From contig JAZAYU010000221.1 of assembly GCA_038501625.1 (NCBI GenBank), forward strand, positions 434,001-498,000: DNA of 64,000 nucleotides, in the 5' to 3' direction. Shown piece after piece: positions 51,101-60,840 of this stretch. How positions within the stretch are numbered: position 1 is the first letter of the stretch; every line of letters begins with the position of its first letter. A program made the translations under genes and the position numbers. This DNA comes from Corbicula japonica (taxonomy: Eukaryota; Mollusca; Bivalvia; Venerida; Cyrenidae). Under the pieces are notes generated by a model that saw only the letters and a program-made list of their open reading frames with translations, was not told where the DNA came from and made no database searches.

Positions 51101-54100
51101 CAGCATTGAAAAAAGTCCTGAAAAAGAACAGGTTGCTTAACCCTTTCCTAGATTTATACGCATTTTTACGCATGTCCGACCAGTGTAGATCCAGATCAGC
51201 CGGCACATCTGTGCCTTCTAATCAGGATCTGCACTGGTCGCATTTTGGTCAGAAATAAGCTAACGAATCAAAAAGCGAACAGGCTGATCTGGATCTAAAC
51301 TGTTCGCCCTAGCAATAAAGGTGTATCTATACAGGAAAGGGTTAAAAAAGTGGTTATAGCTTAATGATAATAACAGAATATTTGAATGGGATAGTATTAT
51401 ACTAGTATTTCTGAGTTCTTATTGTTGATATTTTGAAAATATTGCTTTTCTCTAATTAAAAATAAGTCATTGAATCATGAGCTTGAGTTTAAAAAAAAAT
51501 TAATAAAATAAAGGATTCCCACCATTTTAAAAATTTGATGCCTTATTAGATGAAATAATTTAGATAATTATAAAATATTATTTTAAGATGTCTGCAGTAA
51601 ATGTAGTTGCTAATTTCATAATGTTAAGAATGTTAGGTGCGTTTTGGTATTTTCTGGTAAATCGGACTTCCAAAATGGTCAAAGTAACAGCTGTAATACA
51701 TTTGCATGGTAGAGACTTTGTTTGGTAAACAATACTTGTGAATCAACTGATGTTGTGCTTCACAATTGGTTTCACATAGAAAACCTCACACATGTGATAT
51801 TTTTGCCTGATTTAACCCTTTCCTCCATATAAACAGTTTTTTATGCCTGTGCGACCAGTTTAGATCCAGATCAGCCAGAACATCTGTGCCGTCTGATCAG
51901 TATCTTCACTGATCACATTTTGGTCAGAAATAACCTAATGAATCAAAAAGCGAATAGTTTAGATCCTGGATCTAAACTGTCACTCGTGTAATAAAGGTGT
52001 ATCTATGGAGGAAAGGGTTAACCACAATGCAAAATAAAATGTTAAACTTAAAAGTTGAATGATACTTGATGTGTTCTAACTTCTTATTCATTACTCAGAC
52101 ACACATTGTGCAATACTGAGGAAAATAAGAAACATTTACATTTTTTTAGTCACATAGTCTATAACATGTTTGATTCAATCTACTTACTTGCAATAAGTTA
52201 TTGCCCTAGAATTGTTAAATGTTAAGAAAAAGACGGAAATTAAATAATGACAAAAGCTTGTTCTTTTTCAGTTTCTAAAGGAGAACAACCCAACAAACCT
52301 GAAAAGAAGAACAAAGTCTCTTCTACACGTAAAACTGTGATAGAAAATGGTGACCTTGATCACCATGACAACGATGATACGGAGACTTTGATTGGTTCCC
52401 AGTTTAGTATGGCCAAGTCACGTGATCGGGACAATATAAGCATGAATGGACTTACAAGTCTGGCAAATCTTGGGGCTCCGAAGAAGAACGAGCCGGATGG
52501 TACAACTTTTGCTCTTGTTTTCATTGGTCTAAAATGTTTCTCTTTCTTTCTTTTATATAGAGCATGTGATGGGAAAAGGTGTATTTGGTCATCTGACTTT
52601 TTAGTTTTACTTTATTTGGAAGGAAATAACAATAATCTTTTTTTTCTCATAACCATTTTAGAGATTTTGTTAAGCATTTTGACAACATGCTACTTTTACT
52701 GCAAATGCATAATAATAAGGGATGTCAACGGATCCTGAATTTGGGATCCGGATATCTGTTGAACGATCCGAACGGATATCTGAATATAAAAACTTTGCTA
52801 ATAGAAATATGTCGTTTCCATAGAGATAATTTTAATATTTTAATTAACTACGAACACAAAAGCATTGGATATTTTTTTCACTTGTTAATTAAATGTTGCA
52901 AAATGTTTGGAATTGATAGAATAAAAAGCTGTGTGATCTATACATTTGCTGGTTTTTTTTTCAGCATCATTTTACTTCACAAAATGTCGCACAGCTAACT
53001 ATACAAAAGAAGGCGTAATTTATTTGTTTAGAACGTAGATCTTAATAATTCTATATCACAAGATCAAATAAAAATGAATTCATCAATAATTTAATAGATA
53101 GAACCAAACTGGCATAAATAAACGTGAGAAAATGACAGCTATACCTGTTGTCTACAGAATTATAGCTGTCAATAACACTGATAAAAATAATTAAAGATAA
53201 TTTTCTTTACTCAAAATCGATAAACTTCCAACGTTGACTATTAATTAGCAAGTTCTTTTATATACTGTCATACTTAAACAAATTTCTAAACTTGTTAAAC
53301 CCAATTAATTGCGTGTCATCACATCTCGATAATCCGTTTAACATGCTTATGCTTAAATGCAAACTAAAATTGTACAAAAAAAGCAAAATAAACGTAATAA
53401 TATAAAAAATTAAAGTTTTTATAAACGAATATCAGGATGCCAAATTCGATCCAGATATCTGATGATGCGAATGGATATTCGGATATCCGTTGACACCCCT
53501 AATAATAATTAATGTTTTTTGCTAATTTTTGTACATCCTGTCAAGAATGTACATTAACTGTCGGAAGATACCTCTCCTAATATTGTATCTTATATAAGGA
53601 AGTTTCACTATTTTGAATGGTTGACAGTTTTAATATCACCAAGTTCCTGTGATGAATATTGGTAACTAGAAGAATGTTTAACCCTTCCCTTCATAGATAC
53701 ACCTTTATTGCGTAGGCGAACAGTTTAGATCCAGATCAGCCAGCACATCCGTACCATCTGATCAGGATCTGCACTGTTCACTATTTGATTTGTTAGATTA
53801 TTTCTGACCAAAATGTGACCAGTGCAGATCCTGAACAGACAGGACGAATGTGCCGGCTGATCTGGATCTACACTGGTCGCACAAGCGTAAAAATGCATAT
53901 ATATGAAAGTAAGAGAAAGGACATCCACAGGAAAAGGTGTATTTGGTCATACTTTTTGACATTTTACTTGTATTGATATTTGGAAAGAACTAACAATTAT
54001 TTATTATTTTCTCTTAACTTTTTGGCAATTTTGTGAAACATTTTTACAACATACCGGGTTATGTTATTTTTACCGCAACATGCGTAATAAGTAGTTTTCT

Positions 54101-55088
54101 GCTCAACTTTGTGACATTAGTCAAGGATTGACATTAACTTTTTAGAAGATACCTTTCCCCATTACCATCATTGTTTGAATATAAGCCGCACTCATGTATA
54201 AGCCGCACCACCCCCAAACGTGATAGAACAGATGAAAATGGCTTAACGAAAAGTATAAGCAGCCAGACCTGTGTATTAGCCGCACCCCCAACTTTTTACT
54301 TCCGAATTCTGGGGAAAAAGTGCGGCTTATATTCAAACAATGACAGTATGTGTATAGTATGTTTACAATAACTTGACAGTCATGTGACAAATAGTTAATT
54401 GGTTAATTCTTAAGGAGTTTTAGAGTTTTGATATCGACAAGTTCCCTTGATAACTATTGGTCAAAGAAAGAATGTTTAATTTGCCCATATCTAACTTATT
54501 TCGTGACTGTCTACTTATTCATAACCAGTTTTATAGTTCTTCATAAAATGAGTTGATGTTCTTATTCATGTACAACATTGTGATATTTTTTCACTGTTTT
54601 GTGGTTGATAACTGACGAAGACTGACTCAGTACATATGATTGTTTCGCTTGATTTTCATAAGCTGTTTGTAAAAAAAATAACAGACCAAACATGAATGTA
54701 GATCCTATTCCTAATCCATTGACTTAATAGGGAATGACTGTTATTCATGGGCAAACAGTTGATCTAGAACTGGCACATCTGTGCTTTCTGATCAGGATCT
54801 ACGCTGTTTGCTTTAAGATTCATTAGGTTATTTCTGTCCAAGAATTGAACAGTCTAGATCCTTATCAGACAGCATGGATGTGCTGGCTTTTCTGTTTGTT
54901 TACTGTGAGGTGATAGAACCCATAGAGATTGTACAAAATGTATATGAAGCAAAGGGTTAACAGACTGAATGTTAATTCCAGGGATCTATGAGTCAAAGAA
55001 GAAGAAAGAGAAGATAGAGGCTCTAGTGCCAGACCTTGATGAAATGAACTTTGAAGGACCAAACTTGTTGCCCATAGAGGATGACTGA
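24135..55088 (+). CDS. BBS9: BBS9 / PTHB1, BBSome subunit
   Basis: The protein opens MSLFKARDWWST and is collinear with vertebrate PTHB1 throughout. Coding exons: 24135-24246, 25045-25204, 25861-25925, 26397-26510, 29799-29973, 30766-30844, 32591-32678, 33113-33208, 33498-33627, 33999-34180, 35055-35134, 36869-36922, 38940-39042, 40897-41001, (41626-41646), 43276-43416, 43998-44093, 45413-45585, 49473-49808, 50723-50924, 52272-52499, 54982-55088. All have AG/GT borders and matching phases; the total is 941 residues, or 948 with the bracketed microexon (human about 887). The N-terminal half (to about residue 410) is the PHTB1_N beta-propeller region. The rest is PHTB1_C, with strong blocks ELNYSDMDREM, LPLKLIVRP, HKITLDTNKPP, FRAIQRRLLTRFKDKTPAPL and LGWEETVDA-like GWEETVDAAVTHLL. 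The C-terminal 110 residues are Lys/Asp-rich and poorly conserved. Known role: BBS9 is a core BBSome subunit moving membrane proteins in cilia. Introns are loaded with repeats. The first exon starts at acceptor 24114, so an upstream 5' UTR exon exists. Confidence 0.95.
25315..25374. repeat. Family A fragment
   Basis: Only the right arm 'ctaatctggatctacactgt' and 'gcacatgcaataaaac' remain, 111 nt after BBS9 exon 2. Confidence 0.55.
25402..25822. mobile_element. hAT-like non-autonomous element in BBS9 intron 2
   Basis: Ends CAGTGTTTCTTTT and, inverted, CAGTGTTTTTTTT are flanked by GCAGATG at 25395-25401 and 25823-25829. The interior has several CCCCCTTT-type blocks. The right end lies only 38 nt before the exon 3 acceptor. 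Confidence 0.6.
27048..29508. mobile_element. 2.46-kb Tigger/mariner-like element, TA target, with nested insertion
   Basis: TIRs CAGTCCAGTCGCGATTTTAC (left) and, inverted from the right, CAGTCGAGTCGCGATTTTAC; TA at 27046-27047 and 29509-29510. An interior block near 27790 ('cgggcccttcactgaatt') matches one near 13740 in the element at 13055-14352. No intact transposase was seen. It lies in BBS9 intron 4 and interrupts a family A repeat. Confidence 0.75.
27199..27681. mobile_element. Nested 483-bp element with CAGGGTTCGTACA ends
   Basis: Left CAGGGTTCGTACAAACTGGA and the right end inverted CAGGGTTCATACAGATT, flanked by TGTGAT at 27193-27198 and 27682-27687. The interior repeats 'gaaaaatcatggaa' and a 'tgggtacgaatc' triplet block. 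It is inserted within the Tigger-like element. Confidence 0.65.
30471..30695. repeat. Family A copy
   Basis: Diverged; first hairpin opens CAACAGTGTAGATCC and closes GAATCTACACTGTCTGC. Ends 71 nt before BBS9 exon 6. Confidence 0.7.
30931..31068. repeat. Family B palindrome
   Basis: CCCAAGGTTATAAA to TTTATAACCTTGGG; variant arms carry AAGGATCTGATTGGCTG. Confidence 0.9.
31069..31250. repeat. Family A copy abutting a family B palindrome
   Basis: Starts directly where the family B copy ends (31068); the first hairpin is truncated, the second ends 'ggttgcacatgtgataaaag'. Confidence 0.65.
32183..32360. repeat. Family A copy
   Basis: Left margin 'atatacacctttatcacatg'; the second arm of hairpin one is deleted. 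Confidence 0.65.
32469..32484 (+). repeat. Poly-C run
   Basis: About 16 consecutive C in a BBS9 intron; prone to sequencing length error. Confidence 0.85.
32692..32868. mobile_element. 177-bp mariner-like MITE, TA target
   Basis: Left CAGTAAAACTCCGCATTAAG and inverted right CAGTGAAACCTGGCTATTAA, both leading to GA(C/T)CACC, flanked by TA at 32690-32691 and 32869-32870. It starts 14 nt after the exon 7 donor. Confidence 0.75.
34408..34650. repeat. Family A copy with duplicated linker
   Basis: Both hairpins present; the linker 'ggttatttctgaccaaaat' occurs twice in tandem at about 34522-34559. Confidence 0.75.
34877..35021. repeat. Family B palindrome
   Basis: Ends 33 nt before BBS9 exon 11. 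The left outer end has lost 'ggtta'. Confidence 0.9.
35212..36606 (+). repeat. 31-bp minisatellite, about 45 copies
   Basis: Consensus unit 'gaccgaggaagtggtcaagt' + 'catgattgtat', strictly 31 bp over almost the whole array. Central units (35460-35680) are near identical, edges diverge. It lies between BBS9 exons 11 and 12. Confidence 0.95.
36942..38072. mobile_element. 1.13-kb Tigger-like element, TA target
   Basis: Left CTGTATTTGGTTGTGTATAG and inverted right CCATATTCGGTTGTGCATAA, flanked by TA at 36940-36941 and 38073-38074. Both ends contain 'gttatacatc'. Internal frames (for example 37225-37419 and 37488-37736) show no transposase motif that I recognise. It begins 20 nt after the exon 12 donor. 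Confidence 0.7.
38638..38872. repeat. Family A copy
   Basis: Diverged, both hairpins traceable; ends 67 nt before BBS9 exon 13. Confidence 0.7.
39051..40655 (+). repeat. 41-bp minisatellite, about 39 copies
   Basis: Unit 'cagtcatcctgctgtaagga' + 'tgctagcagtctagtactagt'. The array starts within 10 nt of the BBS9 exon 13 donor (GT at 39043) and ends about 240 nt before exon 14. Two unit variants (CATCC/CGTCC and CTAGTACTAG/CTTGTAGTAG) alternate. Confidence 0.95.
41080..41165. repeat. Family A half copy
   Basis: One hairpin only ('gtgtagatcctaatcag' to 'ctgatctggatctacactgg'). Confidence 0.6.
41322..41539. repeat. Family A copy, near intact
   Basis: Full margins AACCCTTTCCTCCATA and TATGGAGGAAAGGGTT. 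It ends 86 nt before the microexon. Confidence 0.85.
41626..41646 (+). CDS. BBS9: Probable 21-nt microexon of BBS9
   Basis: A TAG acceptor (41625) and a perfect GTAAGT donor (41647) flank 21 nt that preserve phase between exons 40897-41001 and 43276-43416. The insert replaces one Gly with EEDNIESS. From memory of human PTHB1, the loop at this point (between SYSRP and the RVIQCKFRLP block) is several residues longer than the version without the microexon, so inclusion restores the length. Confidence 0.55.
41890..42033. repeat. Family B palindrome
   Basis: Right end TTATAACCTTCAGCCC, immediately followed by a family A hairpin arm ('gatcagggtctacactgttc'). Confidence 0.9.
42367..42584. repeat. 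Family A copy, diverged
   Basis: Both hairpins eroded; followed 10 nt later by a young copy, so two ages sit side by side. Confidence 0.65.
42595..42832. repeat. Family A reference copy
   Basis: The cleanest copy: margins AACCCTTTCCTGTATA / TATACAGGAAAGGGTT; hairpin one GCGAACAGTTTAGATCC / GGATCTAAACTGTTCGC; hairpin two GCGACCAGTGCAGATCC / GGATCTACACTGG. Confidence 0.9.
43598..43742. repeat. Family B palindrome, ATCATAAAA subtype
   Basis: Outer ends CCCAAGATCATAAAA / TTTTATGATCTTGGGC distinguish this subtype; the central 80 bp is perfectly self-complementary. Confidence 0.9.
44107..44280. repeat. Family A copy
   Basis: Begins 14 nt after the donor of exon 43998-44093; the centre of hairpin one is shortened. 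Confidence 0.65.
44310..44521. repeat. Family A copy, diverged
   Basis: Second of two consecutive copies; 'ttggtcagaaataacc' linker in inverse orientation. Confidence 0.6.
44876..45016. repeat. Family B palindrome
   Basis: Left arm AAGGTTATAAAACTGAGATG; the arms differ at a few positions (AATAATCTG versus AGATGCTTG). Confidence 0.85.
45228..45371. repeat. Family B palindrome, older
   Basis: Left CCAAT-box arm mutated to GATTGTCTG, right arm intact AGCCAATCAG; ends 41 nt before exon 45413-45585. Confidence 0.8.
45774..48742. mobile_element. 2.97-kb element with TTAA target duplication
   Basis: Ends GGAAGGCTTCCCCTAATG and, inverted, GGAAGTCTTCCCCTAATG, flanked by TTAA at 45770-45773 and 48743-48746. 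A TTAA target suggests a piggyBac-like mechanism, though the termini do not start with the usual CC. It contains the tandem-repeat element at 46281-47685. No transposase frame. Confidence 0.6.
46281..47685 (+). mobile_element. Helentron-like non-autonomous element with about 150-bp repeats and CTAG end
   Basis: ATGCCCCCGC (46281-46290) recurs perfectly inverted at 47651-47660. The left copy is part of a CCGCCAT-GTA-ATGGCGG hairpin. A 3' hairpin GTGTCC-TAT-GGACAC (47663-47677) is followed by ATTTCTAG, the classic hairpin-plus-CTAG Helitron terminus. Nine units at about 150 bp alternate between two types ('ttggtataaatgttcaccat' and 'ttggcacaaatgttcaccat'), each with 'aaggtcaaggtcactgttac'. It is nested in the TTAA element, in BBS9 intron 17 (between exons 45413-45585 and 49473-49808). 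Confidence 0.75.
49877..50069. repeat. Family A copy, left hairpin truncated
   Basis: AACCCTTTCCTCCATA margin present; the left arm of hairpin one is missing, while the second hairpin GCGAACAGTTTAAATCC...GGATCTAAACTGTTC is complete. Confidence 0.75.
51139..51343. repeat. Family A copy
   Basis: Margins AACCCTTTCCTAGA / TACAGGAAAGGGTT; reverse orientation of the linker; second hairpin reduced to its closing arm. Confidence 0.75.
51814..52019. repeat. Family A copy
   Basis: Margins AACCCTTTCCTCCATA / TATGGAGGAAAGGGTT; second hairpin collapsed to a short loop ('tagatcctggatctaaac'). Confidence 0.8.
52719..53500. mobile_element. hAT-like non-autonomous element after BBS9 exon 52272-52499
   Basis: Left GGGATGTCAACGGAT and right, inverted, AGGGGTGTCAACGGATATCC; candidate 8-bp duplication AATAATAA at 52711-52718 and 53501-53508, in low-complexity sequence and so weak. 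Internal subterminal ATCCGGATATCTG repeats. Confidence 0.55.
53680..53925. repeat. Family A copy, near intact
   Basis: Both hairpins and both margins are recognisable; the right margin has degraded to 'atatgaaagtaagagaaagg'. Confidence 0.8.
54165..54346. mobile_element. 182-bp MITE, TA target
   Basis: Inverted ends share TCATTGTTTGAATATAAGCC, continuing GCAC, flanked by TA at 54163-54164 and 54347-54348. 'Ataagccgcacc' is repeated inside. Confidence 0.75.
54720..54959. repeat. Family A copy, diverged
   Basis: Ends with 'gcaaagggttaa' 23 nt before the last BBS9 coding exon. Confidence 0.65.
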
Positions 55089-55108
55089 GTTATCTTGCAA
55101 CCCTGAAG

Positions 55109-57636
55109 GTAATTTTTGTTTTTTAATAACTTGGAATGTTTTTTCAAAGATTTAGTCTTGAAGATTATGAAAGAGTTTGTCTGAGGATACTTAAAAATAC
55201 GAAGGAAGAATACAATGTAATTTTATGCTTTCCATAATTATAGAATTTCTCAGTGAAATAAAAGTGGTATTCCACTGTTTGCAGACATTGGTATATCATT
55301 TTTATTTTCACTGTTTATTTTACATTGGTACTCGTACGCAAATGAGGATGATAATGTATATAAAATGTGTTCAAGTTTGCTTGTATGATGTCATGATGTA
55401 ACTTAATAAACAAACATTTTTGGCGCCATTTCATGCAAGTTTTGTCAGGATCAGGCAACTTGTGTATTTAAAGCATAAAATAAAAGAAATTTGTTTGTAC
55501 CAGTGAATTCTAGAAATATATATCACTCGGGAACTCCAGAATTATGTATTTTCACTTGTGAAAATTCCAAAGCCCACTCAGTGAAATACATTTCTTTCTT
55601 ACATCTTATTTCTATCATTTTATTAACCAGGTTTTCTTTAGAAAAATCCTGGTTATTAGATTGGGGTATGTCGTTGGGCGGGCGGGCGTCAACATTTTGT
55701 GAAGTTTTTTGTGTAAGTTGTGTTTTTCTCAGTAACCGTTCAAGGTACAACTTTGAAACTTAACATAGTTGTCTGACATATCAATACCAATTATCAGGAC
55801 AAGTTTCATAATCCCTGACTGTATTTCGACAAAGTTATGCCCTTTTTTCACTTAGAAATTTTGTGAAGTTTTTTGTGAAAGTTGTGTTTTTCTCAGTAAC
55901 CGTTTAAGGTACAACTTTGAAACTTAACATAGTTGTCTGACATCTCAAAACCAATTATCAGGACAAGTTTCATAATCCCTGACTGTATTTCGACAAAGTT
56001 ATGCCCCTTTTTCACTTAGAAATTTTGTTAAGTTTTTTGTGAAAGTTGTGTTTTTCTCAGTAACTGTTTAAGGTACAACTTTGAAACTTAACATAGTTAT
56101 CTGACATCTCGATACCAAGTGTGAGGACAAGTTTCATTAACCCTGACTTATTTTGACAAAGTTATGCCCCTTTTTCACTTAGAAATTTTGTTAAGTTTTT
56201 TGTGAAAGTTGTGTTTTTCTCAGTTAGCATTCAAGGTATAGCTTTGAAACTTTACATAATTGTTTGACATCACAGTACCAATTATCAGGTCAAGTTTTAT
56301 AACCCCTTTTTGACTTAGATTTTTTGTTAAGTATTTTGTGAATGTTATCTGTTGATGCCAAATTGCCTGTTGATGCTTAGCTTGGTTTGTGGGTAGCTTA
56401 TATCAACAGGCAGCTTGAGATTGCTTCCCAGGTGTCTGTGATAAAGGTCAAGGTCACTTGCTTAATATAGAAATTTAGCTTACCCTCAATAACTTCAGTT
56501 TGCTTTTACCTCTGGATGCCAAACTTTGTATATGAGTAGCTGATATCAAAAGACAGCTTGGGATTGCCACAGGTATCTGTGATCAAGGTCAAGGTCACTG
56601 TTGCTAAAAATAGAAATTCAGTTTTCCCTCAATAACTTGAGTTTTTGCTTTGGTATATTTATGCCGAACTTAGTGTTGGTATCTAATATCAAGATGCAGC
56701 TTGAGATTGCTACCCAGGTGCCTGTGATAAAGCTCAAGGTCACTGTAGCTAAAAAAAGAAATTCAGTTTCTTCTCAATAGCTTGAGTTTTCTTTGGCCTA
56801 TTGACACCAAACTTGGTTTGTGGGTAGCTTATATCAAGACACTACTTAGGATTGATACCCAGGTGTCTGTGATAAAGGTCTATGTCATTTTTGCTAAAAA
56901 TAGAAATTTAGGTTTCTCCTTATTACTTGGGTTAGCTGTGATCTATTGACACCAAACTTTCTTTGGGTAGCTGATACCAAGACGCAACTTGGGATTTCTA
57001 CTCAGAAGTCTGTGATCAAGATTAAGGTCACTGTTGCTAAAAATAGAAGTTCAGTTTCTTCATATCAGATATTTTCTTTACAAAAGTATAAGTATTAAAT
57101 GAAAACCTGGTTTTCGGCGCATGGCGACGATTTTTTCTTGTTTTTGTATTGTTAAGATACTGTAAAGGCTTTAATTATGCACGGTCAAATTTTTCGCAAT
57201 TATTGCCAAAATTCAGTTATTTTCCTTATTCATGTATTTATGAATTCACCACATCATCAGTCGTTTATATGTTTTGCCAAATTTATTTAAATGATTAAAT
57301 CAAATAAATAAATAGTGGCTAAAAAGGAATTGTATGTGGCATTCGAAGTGATTAACAGTTCTATTTTAAGTTAAGCTTATTTTCGGATATACTTATTGTT
57401 GGATATATGGAAACTCAACATAATTATATTCATGGTATTAATGAATTCGCGAGGTAATGGATTCATAAAAACTCACTGAATAAAACCAGTTCTACGATAT
57501 TCTGACCGGCCATTGCTTTTACTGAAAATTAAGCTTTTGTTTTTTTGCGAAATAAGATGTTTTTGAGGGAAGGGGTGTTTTATAGGAATTTTCTGCTGCT
57601 TTGAAACTGTATTTCATTTTATTTCTTTTTTTACAG
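55109..57636 (+). other. Probable 3' UTR intron of BBS9
   Basis: A GTAATT donor sits 20 nt after the TGA stop, and an acceptor with a long T tract ends at 57636. The intron houses a 1.5-kb tandem-repeat element. An in-intron AATAAA at 55257 could end an unspliced alternative transcript. Confidence 0.5.
55625..57136 (+). mobile_element. Helentron-like non-autonomous element with two repeat blocks
   Basis: AACCAGGTTTTC (55625-55636) starts a hairpin with GAAAAATCCTGGTT and recurs inverted at 57101-57112, followed by a 3' hairpin (57114-57130) and T6-CTTG. Block one (55690-56330) has four units of about 165 bp with 'gttgtgtttttctcagtaac'. Block two (56400-57060) has five units of about 140-145 bp with 'aaggtcaaggtcac'. 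A (GGGC)n stretch is near 55677. It lies in the 3' UTR intron of BBS9. Confidence 0.65.
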
Positions 57637-57820
57637 AAATGGTCACAACTGTGAATGCCAAATTCAGCCATGTGTGTTGTGTTGTGTCACAGATTCACTC
57701 AGTGGTAATGGAAAATGATAAACAAATCTGACCTAAAGTCCTGGATGAATCACATACTGATATAGACTGTGATAAACTTGTAAATTAAGTGTCTGTCCAA
57801 TAAACATTATTTCATCTTTT
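57637..57820 (+). other. BBS9 3' UTR exon with polyadenylation signal
   Basis: Follows a polypyrimidine tract and CAG acceptor. It has no long reading frame and ends near AATAAA at 57799-57804, with a T-rich stretch just downstream. Confidence 0.5.
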
Positions 57821-58531
57821 TTATTAAGTTACTGAGTGGTAATGCATCAAACCTGGCATTTAATTGACATGTTTTAAAGGAAATAAAATTAATATTACAA
57901 CACTTTCACTATCAATCTAAATTTGTTATGTAAACCTTTATCACTAGTTGTCAATCATCACCAGTATATTGTAGAATTCCGAGCATTTATAGAATGAGGA
58001 TGAACACGTCACATAAATAATTCACTGGAATATTGATTACTGAAAGTCACCTGGCATGGAACATCTGAATTGAAGGAGTCACCTGACATTGAAGGAGTCA
58101 CATGACGTATCATGTGAATGTGAATTAATAAAAGTCACATGATGTTTAAATATCTTTACTGGAATGTGGATTACAGAGTTACAAGTCTCCATTTCAGCCA
58201 GTCTAATGCTTGAAGTTCAAGTGGCTTATCTGACAATGGAAGTTGAAGTAAGTTTCTAGGGCTGGTGAACATTGAAATACACCTTTAATATACAATAAAT
58301 TGGTTGTTTTACATGGCCATTAAATATTGCTCTGTCTCTTTCACTGATATATTTGACACAGTGTGGAAACTGCAATAAACATTTTTTTGGCCTTCTTACA
58401 TGCAAATTGGTTTTGTTTACACCAAAGTGGCTTGTGATTCTTAGATCTTCTGTAGAACACATATTTCCAGTTGCATTGAATATAAACTAATCCCTTTTTA
58501 ATGCATTTGTTGTTTTCTACTTGTGATGACA

Positions 58532-58664
58532 GCTAACTGAAATTTGAAACCAGTCTCAAATCTCAAGCATCTGATTGGCTGAAATGGCGATGGTTCGCCA
58601 TTTCAACCAATCAGATGCTTGAGATTTGAGACTGGTTTCCATGCTGAGTTTTATAACCTTGGGA
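58532..58664. repeat. Family B palindrome
   Basis: The left outer end is worn; the centre is GGCGATGGTTCGCC. Confidence 0.85.
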
Positions 58665-59243
58665 CCTGACTTCAATGGCATAATAATGAGAAGCGATAGA
58701 GGGATTATTGTTGTTTTCTTGATACATTATGGTTATTTGGTTATACGAATAATGGTACTGAAAATATCATTGAAGAAAAGTAGCTTTACTTCATTATTTG
58801 TATTTAGGTTCCTGTAATTTTGTATAGCTTACATTGCTTTAGGAGAAACTGTGTTTATTTATATGTCTCTTGTATGGAACTTTGTTCGAAATGAAATCTC
58901 TGTTCTGTTTGTATAAAGTATGTGTTATTTATTCTATGCTTAACTTTTACGTTTTATTTTAAACATCCAATCATGATTTGTTTACATTATCAGTGCATTT
59001 TTTCAAAATATATTTTTATTTTGAATGTAAGTCTTACATTTATAGACTAGTCTACAAAACATTCCATGTACGAGATTAGTGTTGTTAAGGAAATCCAGAA
59101 ATTGAACTTTATTTTCAATAGATGAGGAATCCTCATGATCTTTTTTCTTGTTTTTTTTTTGTAGTTTTTTTTTTCATTGTTTATATTATAATATTATAAT
59201 AATGTGCTTGAACTCTTTACAACCTGAGCATTAGGCTAAGTAT

Positions 59244-59460
59244 ACCCTTTGCTCCATGGCTGTTATCCATGGGTGAGCATTGTAGATCCAGATCAGCTGG
59301 CACTTTATCAGTATCTACACTGTGCACTTTTTGATTCATTAGGACCTGGTTATTTCTGATCAAACAAAGCTAACAGTGTAGATATGTATCAGATGGCATG
59401 GGTGTGTCGGAAGATCTGGATCTACACTGTTAGCACATGCGATAAAACCTGTATAACTAT
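59244..59460. repeat. Family A copy abutting family B
   Basis: Both hairpins present; runs into the family B palindrome at 59461. Confidence 0.7.
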
Positions 59461-59604
59461 GGCTGAAGGTTATAAAGCTGAGATTGGAAACCAGTCTCAA
59501 ATCTCAAGAATCCAATTGGCTGAAATGGCGACTGGTCGCCATTTCAGCCAATTGGATTCTTGAGATTTGAGACTGGTTTCCATGCTCAGTTTATAACCTT
59601 GGGC
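59461..59604. repeat. Family B palindrome
   Basis: GGCTGAAGGTTATAAAGC to TTATAACCTTGGGC; matched change in both arms (AATCCAATTGG / CCAATTGGATT). Confidence 0.9.
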
Positions 59605-60457
59605 ACTGGAGTAAAGGGATGATTTGACAACTAGACCACCTGTGTTGCCTCACATTGCTATTTCAATGTTAAGTAACCTTATAATTGTTCCATTTTACTG
59701 TAAGCTTTTTTCATGATAACACAAACATGAAAACCCAGTTTTCTTGTCTTATCTGATGATTTTTCACATTTTCTCATACAAGGCTCAAAACCATCAACAT
59801 AATTATCACCTGTGTTACATTACAAATATAAAACTGCAATTGTTAATGGATTTGATCATTGCTTAATTTAGAGTTATTTAATTTGTTCAACTCGGCATTC
59901 CCAGAGTATACTGATTATGTATTAAAATGTGTTATAATAATAAAACTATGTCAAATCCTATGACTTGCACACTGAATGGTTGAACAATAATTTTTTTCAA
60001 GCAATGGTAAAAGTACTTGTCAATGATTTGTTTTTCATGAAATCTGTAACAAAAAGGCATTGATCTTTTTAGATTTTAGGGATTCATTTCTAATGTCTTG
60101 TTAACACATCAAACATTCCAGTTTCCTTTGAAGTTAAGTGTAAATAAATTAATATAACCATTATGAGTCATATAGTTTCATGATCCTGTTACGTATGAAA
60201 ACTGATGATGCCTAAACAAACTATGTGGTATCTATAACTTCTTGCTAAAAAAATTTCTTATTAATTTTCTTAAGATTGAATTATCCGTCCACATGTGTAA
60301 AAAAAAACATATCACAAATGTTTTACATGAGAATGTTAGTATGTTTATTGCTTGTGATCTTTTACTGTAATTGTAATTGCAAATTGAATCTCTTGTAATT
60401 GTAACCAGTTTTGTAGTTGATAATAAAATTCCTAAAACTTAAGAAAATATATCAGTG

Positions 60458-60602
60458 CCCAAGGTTATAAAACTGAGAATGAAAACCAGTCTCAAATCTC
60501 AAGCATCTGATTGGCTGAAATGGCGACCAGTAGCCATTTCAGCCAATCAGATGCTTGAGATTTGAGACTGGTTTCTAATCTCAGTTTTATAACCTTCAAC
60601 CC
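60458..60602. repeat. Family B palindrome
   Basis: CCCAAGGTTATAAAACTGAG to CAGTTTTATAACCTTCAACCC. Confidence 0.9.
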
Positions 60603-60619
60603 AGAAATGATGTGTGATA

Positions 60620-60840
60620 ACCGTTTACTCCATATATCACCATTTATCACATGGGCGAACAGTGTAGATCCAGATCTGTTGGCTTATATGAGCCATTTGA
60701 TCAGGATCTGCACTCTTCCCTTATTAATTTAAGGTTATCTCTGACCAAAAAAAACGAACAGTGCAGATCCTGATCAGTTTGCACTGATGTGCCAGTTTAT
60801 CTGGATCTTACTATGTTAAAACATATATTTATTTGGAGTG
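60620..60840. repeat. Family A copy
   Basis: Begins about 18 nt after a family B palindrome; the right margin has decayed. Confidence 0.65.

Noticed and set aside
52500..52738. Continuation of the frame beyond the BBS9 exon at 52272-52499
   Set aside because: A GTACAA donor follows GAT G, phase matches the final exon at 54982, and the extension turns into AT-rich hydrophobic translation typical of an intron.
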